A stretch of DNA of 64,000 bases from Marivita cryptomonadis (lineage in GTDB: Bacteria > Pseudomonadota > Alphaproteobacteria > Rhodobacterales > Rhodobacteraceae), in assembly GCF_002115725.1 (NCBI RefSeq), contig NZ_JFKD01000006.1:62001-126000 (forward strand), read 5' to 3'. Of the stretch, positions 25,963-34,780 are shown one piece after another. Under the pieces are notes generated by a model that searched no databases, had not been told where the DNA came from, and was given only the letters and a program-made list of their open reading frames with translations. The translations under genes and the position numbers were made by a program. The number at the start of each line of letters is the position of its first letter. The stretch's first letter is position 1.

Positions 25963-26945
25963 TGCCCCATCGAACTCCCGAGACTGCCGAGCTGCTGAAT
26001 TCCCATGACCGAAGGACCAACAAGAATGATCAGCAGCGGCGGCACTGTCAGCATCATTGTGGTCAATGTCATTTTGGTTGGCAACTTGTTTGCCTTTTCT
26101 TCGGCACGCATCACACGTTTGTCACGCATTTCCGCCGCATAGACCCGCAACGCGTCGGAAATCGGCGTACCAAAGCTTTGGCTTTGGTTGAGAACGGTCA
26201 CGAAGGACATCACGTCCTGCACGCCGCAGCGCTCGCCCATGTCGTTCAGAACCGAGCTTTTGTCTTTGCCGGCCTTCATCTCGAAACTGACCATTTCGAA
26301 TTCATCGGCAAGGCTGGGGTAGGACGCACGCAACTCCTTGCTGACGCGCACGATGGCCTGATCCATGGATTGGCCTGCTTCGACGCAGACCAGCATCATG
26401 TCGAGGCTGTCTGGAAAGCCGCTTTCGATTTCCTCTTGCCGTTTCTGCATCCGGCTGGTGACCCAGTATTTCGGGAACATGTATCCGGCTGCACCCGGAC
26501 CGAGCGTATACATGACGGTCTGTTGCGTTGTCGCCTCAGACGGGTCGAGGATCAGGTAGAAATACACCAGACCGATGATCAGGCCACCGATGCCCAGAGC
26601 GAACTGTGCGAAGTAATAGACCTGGACCGCGTCCTTGGTGCGGTAGCCTGCCTGCAACAGTTTCATGCGAACGTCGGACAGTTCCTTGGCGTCCTGAGGT
26701 TCAAGGAACTGCGCGTATTTATTGAGCTTTTGGTTTTTCTGCTTGTCGCGCAGTACGGCACGTGTGGCAGCGTCTACCTCTTGACGGCCCGATGACTGGT
26801 TGTTCAGTCGATCCATCGGGTTGGAGCGCGACATGAAGAACATCGGAATCGCGAGGACCAACAGCAGAATCCCCAGACCGGCGATGAGGATCATCGGGCC
26901 AGCCGGGCCAAGCAGGTTGTAAGCGAATTGGTTAAAGGCTTGCAT
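25959..26945 (-). CDS. tadC: Tad inner-membrane platform protein TadC
   Basis: A 328-residue type II secretion F (GspF) family protein with an N-terminal helix (GPMILIAGLGILLLVLAIPMF), two central helices and a C-terminal helix. With TadB it forms the platform on which the CpaF ATPase drives pilin assembly. The central cytosolic domain (DMMLVCVEAGQSMDQAI...) is family-typical. It is 10 bases after tadB. Confidence 0.9.
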   Translation of the reverse strand: MQAFNQFAYNLLGPAGPMILIAGLGILLLVLAIPMFFMSRSNPMDRLNNQSSGRQEVDAATRAVLRDKQKNQKLNKYAQFLEPQDAKELSDVRMKLLQAGYRTKDAVQVYYFAQFALGIGGLIIGLVYFYLILDPSEATTQQTVMYTLGPGAAGYMFPKYWVTSRMQKRQEEIESGFPDSLDMMLVCVEAGQSMDQAIVRVSKELRASYPSLADEFEMVSFEMKAGKDKSSVLNDMGERCGVQDVMSFVTVLNQSQSFGTPISDALRVYAAEMRDKRVMRAEEKANKLPTKMTLTTMMLTVPPLLIILVGPSVMGIQQLGSLGSSMGQ

Positions 26946-26955
26946 GTTCCGGACC

Positions 26956-27924
26956 TCAGACTTTGATATTCACGAGCGCGCGCATCACGATCAGGTTGAC
27001 GATCAGGAAGGCGCCGACAACGAAACACGCCGGGATAAACCAGGGGTGGTCGATCACTTCGTCATAGTAGTTGGGATCGGTCAACTGGATGACGATCAGA
27101 GCGCCGACAGGAAAGCCCGACAGGAACTTGCCCGACCATTGCGCCTCGGCGGTGATGGCTTTCACCCGGCGGAACAGTCGGAACCGGGCGCGGATCACTT
27201 TGGCAAGACCGTCGAGAATCTCGGCAAGGTTACCACCTGACTGCTGTTGAATGGCCACTGCAACGGCGAGGAAGCGCAAATCCTGCATGTCGAGCCGTTC
27301 GGCCATAGCTTTCAAGGCTTCGCCGATGTCACGCCCATAGCTGGCTTCGTCAGCGATGATACCGAATTCTGTCGCAAGTGGGTCTTTGATTTCCTTTGAT
27401 ACAATCGAAATCGCGGATGAAAACGGGTGACCGACGCGCAATGAGCGCACCATCAGTTCGACGGCATCCGGAAGTTGTTCTTCGATCAGGCTGACCCGTT
27501 TATTCGCCTTGCTGCTGATCCAGAAAAAGACGCCTCCGACACCCATCGCCACGCCCATGACAACACGCACAGCGAGGCCAGCCTCAGTGCCGACCGTCAA
27601 ACCTGCAAACGCCACAACGCTCACACCGATCATCACCATGATCAGTTGCTGCGGTGTAAAGGCAATCGCGGCTTTCTGCGCTCGGTCAGCGAGGATCGAA
27701 TAGAGCGGCAACCCGCGCGAACTCATGTGCTGGTCCATCTCCTTGCGGAGTTTGGCCAGCACTTCGTCGCGCTTGGAGCCCTTGTCGAGCATTTCGAGCC
27801 GTCGGTTGACCCGCTTGTTCAGGCTGATCGACTTGCCGAAGGCGACAAGATAGACGCCTTCGACGAGGACCAGAACGGCAATGAAGATTAGCCCGTAGAC
27901 GATTGGTTCTGCGCTGAGTGTCAT
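26956..27924 (-). CDS. tadB: Tad inner-membrane platform protein TadB
   Basis: A 322-residue GspF-family protein with an N-terminal helix (VYGLIFIAVLVLVEGVYLV), central helices and a C-terminal helix. The conserved cytoplasmic F domain is visible (PDAVELMVRSLRVGHPFSSAI; LAVAVAIQQQSGGNLAEIL). It pairs with TadC. Its start lies 2 bases from the cpaF stop. Confidence 0.92.
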   Translation of the reverse strand: MTLSAEPIVYGLIFIAVLVLVEGVYLVAFGKSISLNKRVNRRLEMLDKGSKRDEVLAKLRKEMDQHMSSRGLPLYSILADRAQKAAIAFTPQQLIMVMIGVSVVAFAGLTVGTEAGLAVRVVMGVAMGVGGVFFWISSKANKRVSLIEEQLPDAVELMVRSLRVGHPFSSAISIVSKEIKDPLATEFGIIADEASYGRDIGEALKAMAERLDMQDLRFLAVAVAIQQQSGGNLAEILDGLAKVIRARFRLFRRVKAITAEAQWSGKFLSGFPVGALIVIQLTDPNYYDEVIDHPWFIPACFVVGAFLIVNLIVMRALVNIKV

Positions 27925-27926
27925 AA

Positions 27927-29369
27927 TCAGTGGTTCCCGTTGAAGGGTTCATAGATCGACGGGGGCAGGTCATAGCCCCACATCTTGAAGCGTTCGGCAT
28001 AGTTGGAGCGCACGCCTGTGGCCGTGAAATGACCGATGATCTTGTTCTCAGGGGTCAGGCCGACCCGCTGGAAGCGGAACAGTTCCTGCATCGAGATGAC
28101 CTCACCTTCCATCCCGGTGATTTCGGTGATCGAGGTCATGCGCCGCGAGCCGTCCTGCAAGCGCGAGGCCTGCACAATCAGGTTCACAGCCGAAGAGATC
28201 TGTGACCGCATCGCCTTGAGCGGCATTTCGATCCCCGCCATCGCGATCATGTTTTCCAGACGGCTGACGCCGTCGCGGGCGCTGTTGGCGTGGATCGTGG
28301 TCATTGAACCGTCGTGGCCGGTGTTCATCGCCTGCAACATGTCGATGACTTCTTCGCCACGTGTTTCGCCGACGATGATGCGGTCGGGACGCATACGGAG
28401 CGCGTTCTTGAGACAGTCGCGGGGTGTAACAGCACCTTTGCCTTCAACGTTGGGCGGACGGCTTTCCATTCGGCCCACATGGGTCTGCTGGAGCTGAAGT
28501 TCCGCCGTGTCTTCGATTGTCAGGATGCGTTCGCTGTCGTCGATGAAGGACGAGAGAGCGTTGAGCGTGGTTGTCTTACCCGAACCCGTACCGCCAGACA
28601 CGATAATGTTCAGGCGCGTCGCCACGGCGGCTTGCAGGTAGACGGCCATTTCTTCGGTAAAGGCGCCGAAATTGACCAGATCGTCGATGCTCAGCTTGTC
28701 GGTTTTGAACTTACGAATGGAGACCAGCGACCCATCGACCGCAATCGGCGGCACCATTGCGTTGAAACGCGATCCGTCCTGAAGACGGGCGTCCACATAG
28801 GGGTTGGATTCATCGACGCGGCGGCCCACAGCGGACACGATCTTGTCGATGATCCGCATCAGGTGCTTTTCGTCCTTGAAGGTCACATCGCTGAGTTGCA
28901 GCTTGCCCGACCGTTCCACGAAGATCTTATGTGGGCCGTTGACGAGAATATCGCTGATGGTTTCGTCTTTGAGCAATGTCTCGAGCGGGCCAAGACCCTT
29001 GACCTCGTCGTATAGTTCCTGGTTCAGGGCCATCCGCTCTTCGCGGTTGAGCACCATGCCTCGTTCCTGCAGGCTCTCGGTTGTGATCGCGCTGATCTCT
29101 TCCTTGAGCTGCGCTTCGGTCGCCTGGTCGAGCGCGGCAAGGTTCAGGTTGTCCAGCAGCGCGCGGTGAAGCTCGAGCTTGATTTCGCTCAGGCGTTCTT
29201 TGCGTTTCTTGTCGCGATCGGCGCTTTCGGCCACCGCGGCTTTTGTTGGCAGTACCTTGCGCAGGGCTTTGGCTGGACCCGGTGAATTGGCCGGGGCTTC
29301 GACCTTGGCCACTGGGGCTTTGGCTGCGGGTGCGACCTCGACGGCCGCCTTTTTGTAACGCGAAAACAT
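27927..29369 (-). CDS. cpaF: Tad secretion ATPase CpaF (TadA)
   Basis: A 480-residue type II/IV secretion ATPase. The first ~55 residues are an Ala/Pro/Lys-rich tail; the N-terminal domain follows. Walker [10 protein letters not shown] is at 259-267, the Asp and His boxes follow, Walker B lies near [13 protein letters not shown] and the SMTTIHANS motif comes after it. The enzyme powers both extension and retraction of Tad pili. It starts 11 bases after cpaE. Confidence 0.95.
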   Translation of the reverse strand: MFSRYKKAAVEVAPAAKAPVAKVEAPANSPGPAKALRKVLPTKAAVAESADRDKKRKERLSEIKLELHRALLDNLNLAALDQATEAQLKEEISAITTESLQERGMVLNREERMALNQELYDEVKGLGPLETLLKDETISDILVNGPHKIFVERSGKLQLSDVTFKDEKHLMRIIDKIVSAVGRRVDESNPYVDARLQDGSRFNAMVPPIAVDGSLVSIRKFKTDKLSIDDLVNFGAFTEEMAVYLQAAVATRLNIIVSGGTGSGKTTTLNALSSFIDDSERILTIEDTAELQLQQTHVGRMESRPPNVEGKGAVTPRDCLKNALRMRPDRIIVGETRGEEVIDMLQAMNTGHDGSMTTIHANSARDGVSRLENMIAMAGIEMPLKAMRSQISSAVNLIVQASRLQDGSRRMTSITEITGMEGEVISMQELFRFQRVGLTPENKIIGHFTATGVRSNYAERFKMWGYDLPPSIYEPFNGNH

Positions 29370-29380
29370 GCGTGTCCTCC

Positions 29381-30619
29381 TTAGGCGGCTTCGGCTTCGG
29401 AGCGGCCAACTTCATAAAGTGACCGCGCGAGCTTTGCGATTTCCTTGCGCAGTGCATTTTTGGGCTGTTGCAGCGCCAATGGCTGACCGTGATCACCAGC
29501 CTCGGACACTGCTTTGCCACCATCCGGGAAATGCAGATCGACCGAGATTTCGAGACTTTCCTGCATGCGTTTGAGACGACTTTTGCCTTGCAGGTCGGTG
29601 AATTTCGGAGCGCGGTTGAGCACAAAGCGGATCTTGTCGAACGGCAAGTCTTCCGCTTGTAGCGCGCGTTTGAGGCGATAGGTGTTCTGAGCCGACCGCA
29701 TATCGAGTTCGATAACACCGAAATACACCTGGGCGGCGCAGAGCACGGTTTCGGACCATTGCACCAAACTGGGAGGCATATCGACCACGACAAAGTCGAA
29801 GTGCCGCGATGCCGTGTCCAACAGGGCCTGCACTTCGGTCTGCCCGATAATATCGAGCGGCGGAAGATCGGCGGGCGAGGTGAAAACGTGCAGCTTTTCC
29901 TCAAACGTCACAAGCGCTTGTCCAAAGCTGTCCTCGTCCATGGATTCAGTATCCGACAACAGTTCCAAAACCGCTTCTCGACGCTGAACATCGAGATATG
30001 TGGACACCGCGCCGAACTGCAGGCCAAGGTCAATGATACAGACCCGCGGGCCTTTTTCTTTTGTGACCGTCGCCAGCTCCCAAGCCAGATTTGTCGCGAA
30101 TGTGCTGGCGCCGCAGCCCCCGGCCATGCCCTGCACGGCGATAATCACCCCGTCGCCGTCGTTCGACAGTTTGACGGCAGACCCGTTGCGCGCCACGACC
30201 TGCGGCGCTTCTGGCGCGCGCATCCGTTCGATCGCGGCTGCCAGTTCGCCTTCGGGAAGCGGGTAGGGGACAAATTCATCTGCGCCCTGCCTTAGCAGGT
30301 GATGCAACGCCGACGGTGTCACGTCGTGCGCGATCAGAACAACCTTGATCTTGCGGGCTTTGGCCGCCGCGATGATCGAGGAAAGATGATCGACATTGGC
30401 TTCGTCGTCTTCGTCGATGGCAAGGGCCACGAATTCCAGTGCTTCCCCCTCTTCCTGCGAAAAGAAATGCAGGGCCTCATCAAAGCCAAGGTCTCCCCAC
30501 GCTTCGCCAAGCGCGGCTTCCATGTCTTCAATCAGGAGATCGAACTCCTGAACATCCCGACTGATCGTGCACGCCAATAGGGGCGCCGGCTGCGGGGTGC
30601 TTGGAAGGATACTCGTCAT
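29381..30619 (-). CDS. cpaE: Tad polar localisation ATPase-like protein CpaE (TadZ)
   Basis: A 412-residue protein with an N-terminal receiver-like domain (~15-135, ALAIDEDDEANVDHLSS...) and a C-terminal ParA/MinD-like domain (from ~150). The Walker A region reads QGMAGGCGASTFA: the signature lysine of deviant ParA P-loops is missing (GGCGAST in place of GGVGKST), the atypical form known for TadZ proteins. The VVDMPPSLVQWSE switch region is present. TadZ proteins mark the pole and recruit CpaF. Confidence 0.9.
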   Translation of the reverse strand: MTSILPSTPQPAPLLACTISRDVQEFDLLIEDMEAALGEAWGDLGFDEALHFFSQEEGEALEFVALAIDEDDEANVDHLSSIIAAAKARKIKVVLIAHDVTPSALHHLLRQGADEFVPYPLPEGELAAAIERMRAPEAPQVVARNGSAVKLSNDGDGVIIAVQGMAGGCGASTFATNLAWELATVTKEKGPRVCIIDLGLQFGAVSTYLDVQRREAVLELLSDTESMDEDSFGQALVTFEEKLHVFTSPADLPPLDIIGQTEVQALLDTASRHFDFVVVDMPPSLVQWSETVLCAAQVYFGVIELDMRSAQNTYRLKRALQAEDLPFDKIRFVLNRAPKFTDLQGKSRLKRMQESLEISVDLHFPDGGKAVSEAGDHGQPLALQQPKNALRKEIAKLARSLYEVGRSEAEAA

Positions 30620-30751
30620 TTGCCTCGTTTCCTCTAACTTCTCGGCGCATCCGTGCGGCGTTCTGCACGCACCACATGCGCCAATCCCGAGTCGCTCGGG
30701 AGGGACTGCTACTGTCCGAAGGTCGTTGGAAAACTTGGCAACATTGGGGCC

Positions 30752-30777
30752 GAAATACCGAAATTGTACGGTATTTC
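30752..30777. promoter_or_regulatory. Palindrome in the spacer before cpaE
   Basis: GAAATACCG-aaattgta-CGGTATTTC: 9-bp perfect arms separated by 8 bases, in the 193-base gap between the OmpA-type lipoprotein gene and cpaE, 133 bases upstream of the cpaE ATG. The same gap also has a GGCCCCCGTGGGGGCC hairpin (30795-30810) and CCCGAG-TCG-CTCGGG (30686-30700). This could be an internal operator and promoter for cpaE onward, or a set of mRNA-processing hairpins. Confidence 0.4.
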
Positions 30778-30812
30778 AGGCCGGTGGCATGGCCCCCGTG
30801 GGGGCCTTGCCT

Positions 30813-31487
30813 TTATTGGCTGGATTGGAAGTCGGTGCCCTGGATGCCTTCAAGGGCGGTTCTGGGCACGGCACTGTTGATATACTCGCGATAGATGATC
30901 TCGGCATATCGGCCTTCGAGAACGGTGGGATGCGAGCCGACAAAGCCCGATACCTCGGTCACGGTACGACGGTTACGGCGTTCACGGCCTTCGGTCACGA
31001 TCAGGGGTTGGGTTTCCCCGAACGACACCACAGCCTCAAGCCGGTCCTTGCTAATGCCTTGTGAGGCAAGGAAATTCACAACAGCATGCGCACGGTTCAG
31101 GCCCAGACTTTTGTTATAGACTTCGCTGCCAACGGCGTCGGTGTGGCCGTAAACCCGGAACCGCACTTCGGGGAACTGGCGAATCCACTGTGCCTGTTCC
31201 CGCAGAGTGTCCTGCGCGCCGCTGTCCAGTACCGCACTGTTGAAGGCGAAATTGACGGTTGTCATGACTTCGCTCGCGAAACGTTGCGACAAATCGTAGG
31301 TGTAGCGCTTCTCGCCATTCATGATCTGAACGTTATTCATGGTGGCTGTGCCGAAATTGCCCGTATCCAAGAGGGCACCAGCTTCGCGGTGGAAGGCGCT
31401 GTACACCGGGTCGCTGCTGGCGCAGGCCGCCAACAGGGCAAGGCCAGTCAGGGCGATTGGGACACGAAGATTTTTTTGTACTGCCAT
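30813..31487 (-). CDS. OmpA-family lipoprotein in the Tad operon
   Basis: A 224-residue lipoprotein (signal GLALLAAC) with an OmpA-like peptidoglycan-binding domain at ~85-190: VYGHTDAVGSEVYNKSLGLNRAHAVVNFL and RRNRRTVTEV. It sits between cpaC and cpaE on the same strand, 4 bases after cpaC. It probably ties the secretin complex to the cell wall, as OmpA-type proteins do in many Tad loci. The C-terminal ~30 residues follow the OmpA domain and are unassigned. Confidence 0.85.
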   Translation of the reverse strand: MAVQKNLRVPIALTGLALLAACASSDPVYSAFHREAGALLDTGNFGTATMNNVQIMNGEKRYTYDLSQRFASEVMTTVNFAFNSAVLDSGAQDTLREQAQWIRQFPEVRFRVYGHTDAVGSEVYNKSLGLNRAHAVVNFLASQGISKDRLEAVVSFGETQPLIVTEGRERRNRRTVTEVSGFVGSHPTVLEGRYAEIIYREYINSAVPRTALEGIQGTDFQSSQ

Positions 31488-31491
31488 CGCC

Positions 31492-32913
31492 TCAATCCAT
31501 CACATAACCGTAGGAACCCGAGAAATCCTGTTTGGCAACTTCACCTGCAGCACCCTGCAGATTGCGCGAGTCGCTTGTAACTCGGCCAAAGAGGAACAGG
31601 TCTTTTTCGCTGGGAGGACGCACACGATCGGTCGGCAGCGCAAGCGCTTCACCGCGTGTCGGTGTCACAAGGTGCGGCGTGATGATGATCACCAGTTCGG
31701 ATTGTTCGCGCTGATATTCGGCGCTGCGGAACAAGGCACCCAGAATGGGGATGTCACCAAGCCATGGCACCTGACTGTTCAGGTCCCGGAAATCGTCCTG
31801 CAACAGGCCTGCGATGGCAAAGCTTTCGCCGTCGCGAAGTTCAACCGTGGTCGTTGTTTCCCGGCGGCTGAATCCGTCGATCCGAATCGCGCCAATGTCG
31901 ACGCCGCTGCTTGGGTCGATGGACGACACCGCTGCTTCGAGTTCGAGGTTGATCAAGTCGCCATCCAGAACCCGAGGGATAAAGTTGAGTTCGACACCGA
32001 AGGGTTTGAATTCAACTGTGATCGCGCCGTCTTCTTGCGACACTGGGACCGGATATTCACCACCGGCAAGGAATGTTGCTTCCTGTCCGGAAAGAGAGGT
32101 CAGGTTCGGTTCCGCTAGTGTGCGCACAACGCCTTTGGCCTCGAGTGCTTCAAGCAGAATGCCCACTTCGAGGCCACCTGCGTTGAAGCCGAACATGATC
32201 GCGCCCTGCGATCCTGCGCCAGCGCCCAGTTTATCCGCGACAGAATCGACCCCGGCCAGCGGGGCTGCGTTGCCGGTGCCAAGCTCAAGGCCCAGATCGC
32301 CATCAAGGACAGAGCCGCCGGTGGCCAGAGAGGCTTGCAGGGATTTCGAAACGGAGCGTTGCATTTCAGCGAACCGCACCTTGAGCATGACTTGCTGGAC
32401 ACCGCCCACGGTCATCAAGTTCGACACGCGTTCAGGTGCGTAGCGCGTTGCGAGATCAAGCGCGCGCTGCATCCGGATTGTGCTCGACACTGTACCAGAC
32501 AGAACGATGCCATCATTTGCCGTCCGCACTTCGATCTTCTCGTCCGGAAGAATCTGCCGCAGACGTTCTTTGAATTCTGTAAGGTCCGGGGCGACCCGGA
32601 CATCCACATTGGTGATCAACTGGCCGTTGCCGTCCAGAATGGTGAGTGTTGTGGTGCCGGGGGTTTTGCCCAGCACGTAGATTGTCCTGTCCGACAAAGA
32701 CGAGATGTCAGCGATCGACGGGTTCGCAATGCTGAGTTCAGCAAAGGGAACCTCGCTTTCGACCACGACTGCACGGTTCATGGGAACGTTCAGTGTCGAT
32801 TCAGTATTGGTCCGGATGACACGCAAGGTTTCAGCAAATGCCGTTTGCGCCATCGGAGAAATAGCAAGAACCGCGCCCAACAGGACGGCCTTGAAGGGAC
32901 TGCTCGTATACAT
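31492..32913 (-). CDS. cpaC: Tad outer-membrane secretin CpaC (RcpA)
   Basis: A 473-residue secretin from the ATG at 32913, which directly starts the signal peptide (MYTSSPFKAVLLGAVLAISP, cleavage near AFA). A pilus assembly N-terminal domain is followed by a BON-type domain (VRTANDGIVLSGTVSSTIRMQ) and the secretin core (GGLEVGILLEALEAKG..., FLAGGEYPVPV, VPWLGDIPILGALFRS near the end). It forms the outer-membrane pore for the pilus. A start 7 codons upstream (32934) is less likely because it would break the signal-peptide form. Confidence 0.93.
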   Translation of the reverse strand: MYTSSPFKAVLLGAVLAISPMAQTAFAETLRVIRTNTESTLNVPMNRAVVVESEVPFAELSIANPSIADISSLSDRTIYVLGKTPGTTTLTILDGNGQLITNVDVRVAPDLTEFKERLRQILPDEKIEVRTANDGIVLSGTVSSTIRMQRALDLATRYAPERVSNLMTVGGVQQVMLKVRFAEMQRSVSKSLQASLATGGSVLDGDLGLELGTGNAAPLAGVDSVADKLGAGAGSQGAIMFGFNAGGLEVGILLEALEAKGVVRTLAEPNLTSLSGQEATFLAGGEYPVPVSQEDGAITVEFKPFGVELNFIPRVLDGDLINLELEAAVSSIDPSSGVDIGAIRIDGFSRRETTTTVELRDGESFAIAGLLQDDFRDLNSQVPWLGDIPILGALFRSAEYQREQSELVIIITPHLVTPTRGEALALPTDRVRPPSEKDLFLFGRVTSDSRNLQGAAGEVAKQDFSGSYGYVMD

Positions 32914-33107
32914 GTGACCTGCCTTTCCGATCACGCCTCAAAAGTGGGTCTTTGCGCCCGATATTTGCACCAAGCTGCGTCAAGTCGGCTTTTATTGCAA
33001 GAATCAATGATTTCAGAGGGGTGCTTCATGTGGATAAGGCGCAACATAATGCTGCGCCTCATTCGGGTCGGATTAAGGTGTTTTCACCAAATGCAGTGCG
33101 ATTTGCA

Positions 33108-33965
33108 TCAATTTGTACAAGGGATGGGCATATCCACCACTTCACCGCCGCGACGCGTCCGGATGGTGCAAACTTGAATAGAGCGTGGTTTTTCGACTTC
33201 TTTTGTGGCTGTGATGCCCAAAAGCGCGCGCTGATCGACTTCGATCACCTCTGCAACCGTGTCATCGTTACGGCCCATCAGCGACAGGGACAGACGTCCG
33301 GTCGATTGTGCCTGAGCCAATGACGCGACTTGTTGCGGGCTTGCAGCGACCGTGACGGTGCGGGCAATTGTGGTCTGCGCATTGTCTGTTTCGGAGGTCT
33401 GGTCGATCGCGATCAATTTGACTCCGGTTTCGATCAGCTTGGTGACCTCACCATTGGGCATGTTCGGGTCATTGCTGCGGACGCGGCCTGTCCAGTACAC
33501 GTCAACGCGGTCGGTGGGTCGCAGGAAGCCCGAAACGCCAGTTGCCACGTCGACCTTAATTGCAAACGCACGTTGTCCCCGCTCAAGCCGCGAGGTCAGG
33601 CCCGCGTCGGCACCGGGTTCGCTAACCTTGCTGGCCATGATCGCTTCGTTCTTTTCGATCGGACGCAGTGTAACACGCAGCTCTGCGCCTTCCGCGTTCA
33701 GCGGGTTTGCCGTGTCGAAAAAGTCGTCCGGGAGTGTCTGTTTCGGCCAGGGCATCAAAGCGATGTCCTCATCGGTGATGATCTCGCCGTAGTCCAGCGC
33801 GCGCGTTGCCACATAGATTCCCTGAACCGGAACGCTGGACGTTGTCTTGTTGCGTTCCTGCTCAAGCGCGGTTTGGTACGCGCCGATGTAATTTTGTGCC
33901 ATGTAGACCGCAAACCCGGCCAGTGCCAGACCCGCGATCAGTACAAGTCCAAAGACGATACGCAT
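33108..33965 (-). CDS. cpaB: Tad pilus assembly protein CpaB (RcpC)
   Basis: A 285-residue protein with one N-terminal helix (MRIVFGLVLIAGLALAGFAVY) and a SAF domain (ATRALDYGEIITDEDIALMPWP) followed by the RcpC/CpaB region (GFLRPTDRVDVYWTG). CpaB is an inner-membrane/periplasmic partner of the secretin. An AAGGAGG ribosome site lies just before the ATG. It is separated from cpaC by ~195 bases and from the pilin genes by ~325 bases. Confidence 0.9.
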   Translation of the reverse strand: MRIVFGLVLIAGLALAGFAVYMAQNYIGAYQTALEQERNKTTSSVPVQGIYVATRALDYGEIITDEDIALMPWPKQTLPDDFFDTANPLNAEGAELRVTLRPIEKNEAIMASKVSEPGADAGLTSRLERGQRAFAIKVDVATGVSGFLRPTDRVDVYWTGRVRSNDPNMPNGEVTKLIETGVKLIAIDQTSETDNAQTTIARTVTVAASPQQVASLAQAQSTGRLSLSLMGRNDDTVAEVIEVDQRALLGITATKEVEKPRSIQVCTIRTRRGGEVVDMPIPCTN

Positions 33966-34238
33966 AGTGCCTCCTTACATGTTTCCATGATGCGCCGGTC
34001 GGGCGCTGAAACATGGTTCAGTTCTGGGGATACTTGGTCATTGTGTCTGCCTGTTGGGCAGATTGTGGCGAAAGTGAGGAGTCCGGTGGGGGGGGCGACG
34101 TGTCAGAGCGAAGACGGCAAAGTCCTGTGTGATGGTCGCGGATCATCAAGCTCTTTGGGAACCGGCACTTTGACCGTCACGTGGCGGGTCGATCGGGCGC
34201 CGTTGCCCTGGGACCGATCCGATGATCCGTTCGAAAAG
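33966..34238. other. Spacer between cpaB and the flp genes
   Basis: No gene is seen. Near cpaB a nested inverted repeat is present: ATGTTTC (33979-33985) with GAAACAT (34008-34014), enclosing GCGCC (33992-33996) and GGCGC (34002-34006). It would lie in the 5' leader of the cpaB message or at its promoter. The remainder shows no clear structure. Confidence 0.45.
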
Positions 34239-34266
34239 GAAAAAAGGCGCGCAACCGCACGCCTTT
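34239..34266 (-). terminator. Rho-independent terminator of flp copy 1
   Basis: Read on the minus strand: AAAGGCGTGCGG-TTGC-type stem with one mismatch, closed by a run of six T. It lies just after the first flp stop and partly uncouples the highly expressed pilin message from cpaB. Confidence 0.8.
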
Positions 34267-34289
34267 CTCCGTTGATGGCTATCAACAAA

Positions 34290-34487
34290 TTAGTCAGCAG
34301 CCGCCGGAAGCCAGTCTTGTGCGCCGAGAACCGCGCCACCGGTCGACGTCAGAACGGCGTCGGTGTTGGTCTGGATCGCGGTGTAAGCCGCAATTGCGAG
34401 GCCAACAACAGCGGCGGTCAGAACGACCCAGTCAACTGTCACGGCACCGTCTTCGTCTTTGCGGAAGTTTTTGATGAATTTGATCAT
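34290..34487 (-). CDS. flp: Flp/Fap type IVb pilin, copy 1
   Basis: A small pilin of 65 residues from the ATG at 34487. An upstream ATG at 34499 would add MEIK, but its ribosome site is too close (two bases), while GGAA is spaced well for the inner ATG. The prepilin leader ends in DEDG; cleavage by CpaA before AVTVDWVVLT gives a 51-residue mature pilin with one N-terminal helix. The mature residue +5 is Asp and +6 Trp instead of the canonical Glu-Tyr of Flp. It differs from copy 2 at only two residues. Confidence 0.9.
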   Translation of the reverse strand: MIKFIKNFRKDEDGAVTVDWVVLTAAVVGLAIAAYTAIQTNTDAVLTSTGGAVLGAQDWLPAAAD

Positions 34488-34594
34488 TTTGATTTCCATA
34501 GTCCTAGTTTGCTTGAGGTGGCCAAGTTCAGGACTGAATGCTGAACGCTTTCAAATTTCTGCCGTCCCTTGTTAGACAAAGAAGTATAATCGCT

Positions 34595-34615
34595 GGATTG
34601 GGGCAGCAGTTTGAC
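34595..34615 (-). promoter_or_regulatory. Conserved promoter block of flp copy 1
   Basis: A 21-base block (starts GGATTGGGGC on the plus strand, ends GTTTGAC) is identical to the one before flp copy 2 and stands at the same distance (96 bases from the outer ATG). A TATACT-like hexamer follows on the minus strand about ten bases on. It is likely the -35/activator region of the pilin promoter. Confidence 0.6.
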
Positions 34616-34728
34616 AGCATTGGTCTGATTTCCAATTCGCTTCGAACGTAATTGAAAATCGTCAATGGCATGAAAACACTCTTGAAGTTGAATTTTGAAT
34701 GTCGTCTTGCTGTCAGTTCTGAAGTCAG

Positions 34729-34760
34729 AAAAAAAGGCGCGCAAACTGCGCGCCTTTTTC
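34729..34760 (-). terminator. Rho-independent terminator of flp copy 2
   Basis: GGCGCGC-aaact-GCGCGCC flanked by A7 on one side and T5 on the other: a perfect 7-bp GC stem, extendable with A-T pairs. It ends the copy 2 message on the minus strand and could also work on the plus strand. Confidence 0.85.
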
Positions 34761-34780
34761 CGTTGATGGCTATCAACTTA

